A model generated the notes under the pieces. The model worked only from the letters and a program-made list of their open reading frames with translations, was not told the origin of the DNA and searched no databases. The translations under genes and the position numbers were made by a program. DNA of 64,000 nt. Origin: Rhodoblastus acidophilus. Its GTDB lineage: Bacteria > Pseudomonadota > Alphaproteobacteria > Rhizobiales > Beijerinckiaceae. Positions within the stretch are counted from its first letter, which is position 1. Each line of letters opens with the position of its first letter. The stretch is from contig NZ_WNKS01000008.1 in assembly GCF_009720655.1 (NCBI RefSeq), forward strand, positions 86,966 to 150,965. The letters are read 5' to 3'. Shown one piece after another: positions 35,825 through 42,357 of this stretch.

Positions 35825-36094
35825 GTGGCGGAGTTCCGTTGCAAGCTGCTCGACCGCAACACCATACCGTTCGGCATGACGCTGCACGCCCAGCCTGGCT
35901 GGAACCGTATCGACGAGACGACCGCGCTGAAGGTCGAAGGCTATGGCGGCGAATTCGCGCTACTGGAAGACAAGGAAATCATCCAGGATCAGCTCTGGAC
36001 CGCCGTCAACCTCTATTACGGCCTCGCCGCGTCGAAGGGCGGCGCCGGCTTGTTCGCCATCGGAGCCAAAATCCTGATTTCGCATCTGTCCTGA
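35825..36094 (+). pseudogene. Probable fragment of a beta-barrel-like protein
   Basis: An 89-codon frame reading IPFGMTLHAQPGWNRIDETT, GGEFALLEDKEIIQDQLWTAVNLYYG and an end in LISHLS. The alternating hydrophobic pattern resembles strands of an outer-membrane porin-like protein, and the frame lacks a signal peptide and any usual start. I interpret it as a remnant of a larger gene; a small independent protein cannot be excluded. Confidence 0.35.
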
Positions 36095-36537
36095 GCGCGT
36101 CGCTTCCCGTTCCGCAGCGCAGCTCTGGGATGGGCGGGCCGGGGCCTCTTCGATCCGTTCAGCGTCCGCGTCCGGCAAGACATGATGCCGGGCCTAGATC
36201 GCGTTCAGGTTGTGGCATTCGAGGCGATGAAAGCGATATGGCGAAGATCCGCCGTTGCATCTTCGAAAGAGTCTAAACTGCATTGATCCGCTTGTGGTCA
36301 AGTTTCCGCATGGCCCATGATCTCGCGGGTCGCGACGACTGTTCGACGCGGCGGCAACTGGGATTGTAGCACGATGCTTGGCAACGGCGACGCCTTGGAC
36401 AGACATGAATTCAGAAACAATCGGTTACGCAAGGATACGCCGCCGCAATTGACTTGGATCAAACTTCAAGACGACAGAATCGTTCTAACTTTAAAGATCG
36501 ACTGTTATTTTGAAGTCGCGTTTCGGGAAGCTCTCCA
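36095..36537. other. Intergenic stretch upstream of the ferrosome-like operon
   Basis: About 440 bp with lower GC than its surroundings and no convincing gene. Its last 65 bp contain the ICE-like palindrome (36473-36489), so the promoter of the operon starting at 36538 should lie here. Confidence 0.5.
36473..36489 (+). promoter_or_regulatory. Irr/ICE-like iron box upstream of the ferrosome-like operon
   Basis: GACAGAATCGTTCTAAC keeps the core AGAA-N3-TTCTAA of the Irr iron-control element (consensus TTAGAA-N3-TTCTAA, 10 of 12 matches). It lies 49-65 bp before the first gene of the operon. Confidence 0.55.
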
Positions 36538-37011
36538 TTGAAACAGGCAAGTTTGTTTGCATCCGTCCTGCCCGGACGGATGCGGCTGCGCCACCCCATG
36601 CTGCGCAATCTTGAGTTGCATGCGCGCATGCAAGAAAGCTTGCGCGCGTTCGTCGATGTCGAAAGCAATCCGGCGACCGGCTCTCTGCTGTTGCGCTTCG
36701 ATCCCGCCGACACGGAGATGGAGTCGCGCATCCGCGCGGCGGTCGCCGCGATTGTCGCCGCCATCACGCCTCCGTCCGCCGAACCGCACGCGCCCACCGC
36801 GACGTCGGCGCGTCGCGAGAGCGCGCCCGTGCTGAACGCGCGGGCGAAACGGGAGATCAATCGCGTCGCCAAGGTCGGCTCGCTCGCGGCCATGGCGGTT
36901 TCGATCGCCGCGTTGCGCTCCAGCCGAAAGCTCCATGCGCAGGCGGGCTATCTGTCCGTCTTCCTGATGCTGACGCACGCCGCCTTTCACTGGCGGCGTG
37001 CGTTCCGATAG
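36538..37011 (+). CDS. HMA-like domain protein with C-terminal membrane segment (ferrosome-type operon, gene 1)
   Basis: A 157-residue protein from a TTG start. Residues 1-75 form a small alpha/beta domain like the heavy-metal-associated fold (SLFASVLPGRMRLRHPMLRN, then GSLLLRFDP) but lack the CxxC metal site. A variable linker follows, and the C-terminal 50 residues contain a hydrophobic helix region (VGSLAAMAVSIAALRSS, YLSVFLMLTHAAFHW). The motif LPGRMRL is shared with the next gene and with the ATPase N-terminus. It is the first gene of a six-gene operon ending in a P1B-type ATPase, 9 bp before the next start. The role is inferred from that context: iron loading of a membrane-bound store. 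Confidence 0.7.
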   Translation: MKQASLFASVLPGRMRLRHPMLRNLELHARMQESLRAFVDVESNPATGSLLLRFDPADTEMESRIRAAVAAIVAAITPPSAEPHAPTATSARRESAPVLNARAKREINRVAKVGSLAAMAVSIAALRSSRKLHAQAGYLSVFLMLTHAAFHWRRAFR

Positions 37012-37020
37012 GGGGCGCCC

Positions 37021-37338
37021 GTGTCCGACGTCGCGTCGCCGCTGCTCGGCTTCCTCCGCCAGCTCAGCATGGCCCATCACATCCCGGGCCGCATCCGTCT
37101 GAAAATGAGCGGGCCGCTTCCTCATGAATTGATCGCGGAGGCCAAGCGTTTCGGCGAGGCGCTCGGCGCGGTCGAAGGCATTCGGTCGATCGGCGTCAAC
37201 GCCCTGGCCCGGTCGTGCACCATCGAATACGACGCCCGCGCGATCCCGCCCTCCGCCTGGAGCGGTTTCCTTTCGGGGGAAATCACGGCTGAAAGCCAAC
37301 ATTTGCGGCGCCTCCTGCTCGATGCGGCGGGCGCGTAA
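37021..37338 (+). CDS. HMA-like domain protein (FezC-like candidate, gene 2)
   Basis: A 105-residue protein from GTG with an AGGGGG site. It consists of one HMA-like ferredoxin fold (MAHHIPGRIRLKMSG, then GIRSIGVNALARSCTIEYDA) without the CxxC pair, using an IPGRIRL segment in the first loop instead. No signal peptide or clear membrane helix is present, so it is probably cytoplasmic or peripheral on the organelle membrane. HMA-type proteins (FezC) are constituents of ferrosome clusters described in Rhodopseudomonas and Shewanella. Assignment to FezC is tentative. Confidence 0.65.
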   Translation: MSDVASPLLGFLRQLSMAHHIPGRIRLKMSGPLPHELIAEAKRFGEALGAVEGIRSIGVNALARSCTIEYDARAIPPSAWSGFLSGEITAESQHLRRLLLDAAGA

Positions 37339-37358
37339 ATTTCTAAAAGGAGTTGATC

Positions 37359-37652
37359 ATGTGGAGGCTTCTCACTTTCGCCGCCGGCATCGTGGCCGGG
37401 GCCGTGGGCGTCAGGGCGCTCAAGAAGGCCGAGGCGCCCGAAAAGCTGACCGACCTGGCGCACAAGGCCCGCAGCGGCCTTGACAAGGCCGGCGAGGGCT
37501 TGCGCGACGCGACCGTGTCCGGACTGAGCGCGGTAGAAAAATCCAGCGCCAGCCTGCGCGCGAAACTCACCGGCGAAGCCGCGCCGCCCGAGGATGGCGC
37601 CGCCACCGCGCCCACCTCCTCCAACGGGACAAGCAAGAATGAAGAAGCGTAA
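37359..37652 (+). CDS. Small membrane protein, gene 3 of the ferrosome-type operon
   Basis: A 97-residue protein with a single N-terminal membrane helix with glycines (WRLLTFAAGIVAGAVGVRAL), followed by an amphipathic Lys/Ala/Glu helix (KKAEAPEKLTDLAHKARSGL) and a disordered Pro/Thr/Ser tail. A strong AAAAGGAG precedes the ATG at 37359. The amphipathic helix could lie along a membrane surface or scaffold. I do not recognise a named family. It overlaps the next gene by 14 bp. Confidence 0.7.
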   Translation: MWRLLTFAAGIVAGAVGVRALKKAEAPEKLTDLAHKARSGLDKAGEGLRDATVSGLSAVEKSSASLRAKLTGEAAPPEDGAATAPTSSNGTSKNEEA

Positions 37653-37968
37653 GCTGAAAGGGCGCGGCAGTCCGCTCGCGCCAGCGGAACTCTCCAATAA
37701 TTTTACGCGCGGCCTGGTCGCCACGGGTTTGCTCACCGCGATCCAGAATCGCGCCGCCGGGGCGCCGCCCAATCGCGCGGTCGCGCGGCTGGCGTTGCAG
37801 GGCGGCTTCGCCCTCGCCGCCGGCGTCGCCACCGCCGACAGTCTGCGCCGGCAGGATTATTTGAGCGCCGCGCTCGCCATCGCCGGCGGCGTCGCTGGCG
37901 TGATGGCGGTCGAGACCCTGCTCGCGGCCGAACCCCCGCAAATGCAACAGGAGGCTGAAATTGGCTAA
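37639..37968 (+). CDS. Small hydrophobic membrane protein, gene 4 of the ferrosome-type operon
   Basis: A 109-residue protein. A basic N-terminus (MKKRKLKGRGSPLAPAELSN) is followed by two to three hydrophobic stretches rich in Ala and Gly (GLVATGLLTAIQN, LALQGGFALAAGVATAD, YLSAALAIAGGVAGVMAVETLLA). It has no metal-binding Cys or His cluster. The composition suggests close helix packing in the organelle or inner membrane. It overlaps both neighbours (14 bp before, 8 bp after), so translation is coupled. Confidence 0.7.
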   Translation: MKKRKLKGRGSPLAPAELSNNFTRGLVATGLLTAIQNRAAGAPPNRAVARLALQGGFALAAGVATADSLRRQDYLSAALAIAGGVAGVMAVETLLAAEPPQMQQEAEIG

Positions 37969-38290
37969 GAAAAAGAAGAAGAGCAAAGGCCTCAAGCGCC
38001 GCCGGCTGGAAAATCTGCTGGCGGGCCAGGCCAATATGGCGCCTCCGGCCAACCAGGGCGTTTTCAACAGCCTGAACAACCTGCTGCCCAAGGGCCGCAA
38101 CGAGCAGTTCCTGCTCGGCCTCGCGGTGGGCGGGATCGCGGCCTATGTGCTGTCGGACGAGCAAATCCGCGGCAAGTTGTTCAAGGGCGCGATCCAGGCC
38201 TATTCCAGCGTGATGGGCGGGTTGGCCGAGATGAAGGAGCAGATGGCCGATCTCGCCGCGGAAGTCGAGGCGGAACAGGGCGCGGCATGA
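37961..38290 (+). CDS. Lys-rich small membrane protein, gene 5 of the ferrosome-type operon
   Basis: A 109-residue protein from a TTG start with AGGAGG upstream. The N-terminus is strongly basic (AKKKKKSKGLKRRRLENLLAG). A glycine-containing membrane helix follows (FLLGLAVGGIAAYVLSDEQI), then an amphipathic C-terminal helix (VMGGLAEMKEQMADLAAEVEAE). The layout is YtxH-like: a short membrane anchor followed by a helical tail. It overlaps the ATPase start as ATGA. In ferrosome clusters a small membrane protein precedes the ATPase, so this is a FezA-like candidate by position only. Confidence 0.68.
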   Translation: MAKKKKKSKGLKRRRLENLLAGQANMAPPANQGVFNSLNNLLPKGRNEQFLLGLAVGGIAAYVLSDEQIRGKLFKGAIQAYSSVMGGLAEMKEQMADLAAEVEAEQGAA

Positions 38291-40383
38291 TCGCGCAGCC
38301 CTGGCTTCGCGCGTTAAAAGTCGTTCACCGGCTGCCCGGTCGCGTCCGCCTGAGCTATCCGCGCAATCTCCACGCGCCCGACCCCGTCGCGCTGGAGAGC
38401 ATGGCGCGGTTGATCGACGGCGTGACCTCGGTCCGGGTCAATGCGCGCGCGGCCTCGCTGGTCATCGCCTTCGACGCCAGCCGCACCAGCGTCATGACCA
38501 TTGTCGCGACGCTGGCCGACATGCGCTGGGACGAGGTCGAGGCCAAGCCGCGGGCCGACGACGGCGCGGGCGCCGTGGCCTCCTCGCTCGCCGTGCTGGT
38601 CGGCGCCAGCGTGCTGCCCATGCCCGCGCGCCTGCCCATCAGCCTCGCGGCGGCGGCGCCGATGCTGCGCGCGGGCGTGGCCGATTACCGCGACAACGGC
38701 GTCACCAGCCATGTGCTGGAGTCCATGGCGGTCGCCATTTCGCTGACGCGCTCGGACTTTCTCGCCGCCAACGCCACCACCTTCATGCTCGCGCTCGGCG
38801 AATATATGGAGCATTCGATCGCGCGCCGCTCCGACGATCTGTTGAAACATCTTTTGCGCCCGAGCAGCGATCTTATTTGGGTCCTGCGCGGCGGCGATGA
38901 GGTTCAAATTCCCGCCGGCGACGTTTGCGTGGGCGATTCCGTCGTGGTCGGCGCGGGCGCGGTCATTCCCGTCGACGGCACGGTGATGTCCGGCGAGGGC
39001 GTCATCAACGAAGCCGCCATGACCGGCGAGAGCGTGTCGGTGATCAAGACGCGCGGCGCGAAAGTCCTGTCTGGCACGAGCATGGAGGATGGCCGCCTCA
39101 CCATCTATGCCGAGCAGGTCGGGCGGCACACGGCGGCGGCGCGCATCGCCGATTATGTCGAGCAATCGCTGACCGCCAAGAGCGAGGCGCAACTCGACGC
39201 GGCCCGCCTCGCCGACCGGCTGGTGCCGACCGTGCTGAAACTCGCCGGCGTCTCCGCCGTGCTGACGGGCGACTGGCGTTCGGCGGCTTCCGTGCTGCAA
39301 GCCGATTACTCTTGCGCGCTCAAACTGGCGACGCCCGTGGCGTTCAAGTCGGCCATGTACAATGCCGGACAATCCGGCATTCTGGTCAAGGGCGCGACCG
39401 CGCTGGAGCGCCTCGCCCAGGCCGACACGTTCATTTTCGACAAGACCGGGACGCTGACCACCGGGCATCTGGAGGTCACCGACTCCATCGCCTTCGATTC
39501 CGCCTATAGCGCCGAAGACCTGATTTGTCTGGCCGCTTCGGTCGAGGAGCACTATTTCCATCCGCTGGCGCTGGCAGTGGTCAACGCCGCGCAGGCGACG
39601 GACAAGAACCACCATTTCGACCACACGGAAGTCCAGTTCATCGTCGCGCATGGCGTGGCCAGCGAGGTCAACGGCCAGCGCATCGTGGTGGGCTCGCGCC
39701 ATTTCGTTGAGGACCACGAGGGCATCGACGTTTCCGCGCATGCCGAGGTGGTGGAGCGGCTTTATCTCGGCGGCAAGACGCTGCTGTTCATCGGCTTTGG
39801 CGGGCGACTGCTGGGCATTCTGGCGCTGAAGGATTCTTTGCGCGCGAGCGCGGCGGCGACGATCGCGCGGCTGCGGCGCGCGGGCGTCAAGCGCGTGCTG
39901 ATGCTGAGCGGCGATCACCGCGACCGCGCGGCGGAGCTGGCGGAACAGCTCGGCCTCGACGGGTTCCACGCCGAACTGACGCCCGAGGACAAGGCCGGGA
40001 TCGTCGCCGATCTCAACGCGAAGGGGGCAAAAATCGCCTTTGTCGGCGACGGCATCAACGACGCGCCCGCCTTGGCCGGCGCCCATGTCGGCGTCGCCAT
40101 GCAGAAAGGCGCCGACATCGCGCGGCTCACCGCCGACGTGGTGTTGCTGGAGGATTCGATCGCCCGCGTGGCCGACGCGCGCGATCTCGCCAATGCGGCG
40201 ATGGCGCGGATCGCGACCAACTACAAGCTGACGGTCGGGCTCAACACCGCCATTCTCGGGCTGGCCGCGCTCGGCGCGTTGTCTCCGGTGGCCACCGCCG
40301 TGCTGCACAATGGAACGACCATTGGCATATTGCTCAACGCGTTTCGCGGGTCGGGGCCGAAAGCGGGCAAGCGGCGCGCCTGA
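38287..40383 (+). CDS. fezB: P1B-type metal-transporting ATPase, ferrosome-associated (FezB-like)
   Basis: A 698-residue P-type ATPase. An N-terminal HMA-like domain without CxxC (HRLPGRVRLSYPR, residues 14-26) precedes the membrane helices, the actuator motif TGES (246-249), the transport helix with Ser342-Cys343-Ala344 in DYSCALKLATP instead of the usual CPC, the phosphorylated Asp385 (DKTGTLT), and GDGINDAP (587-594). It ends with two helices containing LHNGTTIGILLNAFR. The SCA variant and the preceding small membrane genes match the P1B-6 subgroup of ferrosome ATPases, which load iron into membrane-bound stores. feoABC lies less than 2 kb away. I infer Fe2+ as the substrate; no direct proof is in the sequence. 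Confidence 0.78.
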   Translation: MIAQPWLRALKVVHRLPGRVRLSYPRNLHAPDPVALESMARLIDGVTSVRVNARAASLVIAFDASRTSVMTIVATLADMRWDEVEAKPRADDGAGAVASSLAVLVGASVLPMPARLPISLAAAAPMLRAGVADYRDNGVTSHVLESMAVAISLTRSDFLAANATTFMLALGEYMEHSIARRSDDLLKHLLRPSSDLIWVLRGGDEVQIPAGDVCVGDSVVVGAGAVIPVDGTVMSGEGVINEAAMTGESVSVIKTRGAKVLSGTSMEDGRLTIYAEQVGRHTAAARIADYVEQSLTAKSEAQLDAARLADRLVPTVLKLAGVSAVLTGDWRSAASVLQADYSCALKLATPVAFKSAMYNAGQSGILVKGATALERLAQADTFIFDKTGTLTTGHLEVTDSIAFDSAYSAEDLICLAASVEEHYFHPLALAVVNAAQATDKNHHFDHTEVQFIVAHGVASEVNGQRIVVGSRHFVEDHEGIDVSAHAEVVERLYLGGKTLLFIGFGGRLLGILALKDSLRASAAATIARLRRAGVKRVLMLSGDHRDRAAELAEQLGLDGFHAELTPEDKAGIVADLNAKGAKIAFVGDGINDAPALAGAHVGVAMQKGADIARLTADVVLLEDSIARVADARDLANAAMARIATNYKLTVGLNTAILGLAALGALSPVATAVLHNGTTIGILLNAFRGSGPKAGKRRA

Positions 40384-40456
40384 TTCCGCGCCGGTTCGCC
40401 CGCGAACGGCTCGCCAGACGGCGGCCAATCCGCAAGCGCTTCAAAGATTTCCGGGT

Positions 40457-40600
40457 GATACGGTTTACGCACGATCGCTTCGCGATCAGCGACAACGGAA
40501 CAGCGCGGAAATCCTCCAGGCAAAGGGCGGATTTCCGCGCGAGCGGAATACGATTTGTTTGCGCGGATCGCGAAGCGATCTCGCGGAAACCCGCGAAGGT
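40457..40600. repeat. Dispersed palindromic repeat, family A, copy 3
   Basis: Starts with GATACGGTTTACGCACGATC and shares with the 7756 copy the central block GGGCGGATTTCCGCGCGAGC followed by GGAATACGATTT. It extends rightward into another stem (CGCGGATCGCGAAGCGATCTCGCGG). It fills most of the gap between the ATPase and the DUF2325 gene, which converge here. Confidence 0.7.
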
Positions 40601-40618
40601 TCCAGAGCGAACCTTCGC

Positions 40619-41905
40619 TTATGGCGCGTTTGTCTGGGCGACGGCGGCGTCCAGGGCGCGCAGAAAAGCGGTGGCGCTCGCCGTGCGCAAGGGACGCATG
40701 GGCTTGCCCTCGGTCTGGCAGATTTTCTTCACCGCCTCCGCCGCGCTGTGGCTGACGCAATCGACGGGGAAGAACACGGCGTCCGCCTGGCGCACAAGTT
40801 CGCCGAGCCGGGCGGAGGCGTTTTCCAACCCACCGTCGTGATGCAGGAGCTGCCCATTGCGGCCGGCGATAAGCTGACGCAATTTGCACACCGTTCGCGG
40901 ACGCCCGCCGACGTACAGCAGGCAACGTCCGCACAGATCGGTCGGCTCGTCGGCGCCCGCCGCATCGTCCAGGGCGCCGTCCCTTGCGTCATCCGCGGTC
41001 GATTCCGGCGGAGGGTCGGCGCGCGCCATGCTCTGCGCGACATGCAGCCGAGCGCGCAAATGTTCGCACTGCAGTTCGAAACCTGTGGCCTCGCGCTTCA
41101 GCAGCGCATTCTCCTGCCGGAGAAGGTCAAGTTCGCTCGCTTGGTCGCGCAATTCGGAGGCCAGGCCGTCGTGGTCGGCCAGCCGCCGCAAACGGGCGCT
41201 TTCGCGTTCCAATGTCTCCATTGTGGCGAGGCGCGCGCGCAGTCGCGCAATCTCCACCTCGGCTTCGCGCAGGCGCGCGTCGCGCTCGCCGATCCGCGCC
41301 GACAGCCGCCGGGCCAGTTCGCCCTTCTCTCGGCGCGCCTCCGCGATGGCGCGGGCGTCGCCGCGATTGGACGCGCCGGACATGTGCGACATCATGTGGA
41401 TTTCGCCGTAGACGCGGGATTCGACCTCGAGCGGCAACTTGGGATGGGTGACCATCGCCCAGTAGGCGCCGGGCGCGAGGCCCGCGTCGACGGCGGCCTC
41501 CCAATAGGCGACGAAATCCTCGGCTTTTTCCAGCGCGTGCGCCTTGCGGATCGCGCCTTCGAACTTGGCGTCGAGGTGTTTGGTTACCGCGCGGGCCGCC
41601 GCATTGTCCGTGCTCATTCGCGCGGTGAGCGTGCCGTGGATGTCGTAATCGCTCATGCGCCAGGGGTTGTCGACCACGCGGCATTTTTTCGCAATGCGCC
41701 GCAATTCGCCAAGCGACATGCACGTCCCCACAATCGAGCACCAAGAAGCGCCGCGCACCTCCCAGATGGCGAGACGCCGTCCCTCGGCGCGATGGTCGGC
41801 GGCGGGGCTTTCGGCGGGCGGGCGGATCAGATTGGCCAGGATCGGCGTCATCGCGGAGGTGGCCAGCGCCAGCGCCGCCGGCGCGATCGTCACATCCTTC
41901 CGCAT
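40619..41905 (-). CDS. Coiled-coil protein with C-terminal DUF2325 domain
   Basis: A 428-residue cytoplasmic protein. The N-terminal half is a globular helical region (EVRGASWCSIVGTCMSLGELRRIAKKCRV), the middle (about 210-310) a long coiled coil (AEARREKGELARRLSARIGE...LRQENALLKREA). The C-terminal 100 residues are a Rossmann-like DUF2325 domain (CLLYVGGRPRTVCKLRQLI, HHDGGLENASARLGELVRQADAVFFPVDCVSHSAAEAVKK). Conserved Cys residues (LCGRC, VDCVSH) could bind metal. DUF2325 has no established role. It is divergent from feoA across an ICE-like box and convergent with the ferrosome-type ATPase, which suggests a function in iron handling. Confidence 0.8.
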   Translation of the reverse strand: MRKDVTIAPAALALATSAMTPILANLIRPPAESPAADHRAEGRRLAIWEVRGASWCSIVGTCMSLGELRRIAKKCRVVDNPWRMSDYDIHGTLTARMSTDNAAARAVTKHLDAKFEGAIRKAHALEKAEDFVAYWEAAVDAGLAPGAYWAMVTHPKLPLEVESRVYGEIHMMSHMSGASNRGDARAIAEARREKGELARRLSARIGERDARLREAEVEIARLRARLATMETLERESARLRRLADHDGLASELRDQASELDLLRQENALLKREATGFELQCEHLRARLHVAQSMARADPPPESTADDARDGALDDAAGADEPTDLCGRCLLYVGGRPRTVCKLRQLIAGRNGQLLHHDGGLENASARLGELVRQADAVFFPVDCVSHSAAEAVKKICQTEGKPMRPLRTASATAFLRALDAAVAQTNAP

Positions 41906-41987
41906 GGCCGTGATGTCTCCTCAATTCATTGGCGCGATGACGAAACGACACTTCGGGCCGCGATTCGTTGCAAGGCAAACGGCCATG

Positions 41988-42004
41988 GTTGGAATCAATC
42001 TAAA
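41988..42004. promoter_or_regulatory. Irr/ICE-like iron box between the DUF2325 gene and feoA
   Basis: GTTGGAATCAATCTAAA matches TTAGAA-N3-TTCTAA at 10 of 12 positions. It lies in the divergent region, 83 bp from the DUF2325 start and 112 bp before feoA, so it could serve either direction. Confidence 0.5.
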
Positions 42005-42115
42005 TTCCGCGCGCTCGTATTGACCGGCGCGACTCCCCAATGAATAGTCAGGCCTTATGGATTTCATGCGCGGGTCCTTGTCCCGCTACTTCCAACCATT
42101 TCCGGCGGACTGAAA

Positions 42116-42355
42116 ATGCAGAACGATATTTGCTTGCAGACGATGAAGCCCGGCGACTCCGCCCGCATCACCGGTTTCGTGAAGGGCGAACGCGAGTACC
42201 GCCAGCGCCTGTTGGCGATGGGGCTGACGCCGGGAACCGTGTTCGCCGTGACCCGCGTGGCGCCGTTGGGCGATCCCCTTGAGCTTTCCGTTCGCAATTT
42301 CACCCTGACGCTGCGCCGACGCGAAGCGGCGATCCTGCTGGCGGAAAGGCTCTGA
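42116..42355 (+). CDS. feoA: Ferrous iron transport protein FeoA
   Basis: A 79-residue SH3-like cytoplasmic protein that stimulates FeoB. Typical elements are present: LQTMKPGDSARITGFVKGE, YRQRLLAMGLTPGTVFAVTRVAPLGDPLELSVRNFTLTLRRREA. It starts at ATG 42116 and ends 2 bp before feoB. It is the first gene of the feoABC operon downstream of an ICE-like box. Confidence 0.94.
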   Translation: MQNDICLQTMKPGDSARITGFVKGEREYRQRLLAMGLTPGTVFAVTRVAPLGDPLELSVRNFTLTLRRREAAILLAERL

Positions 42356-42357
42356 GC

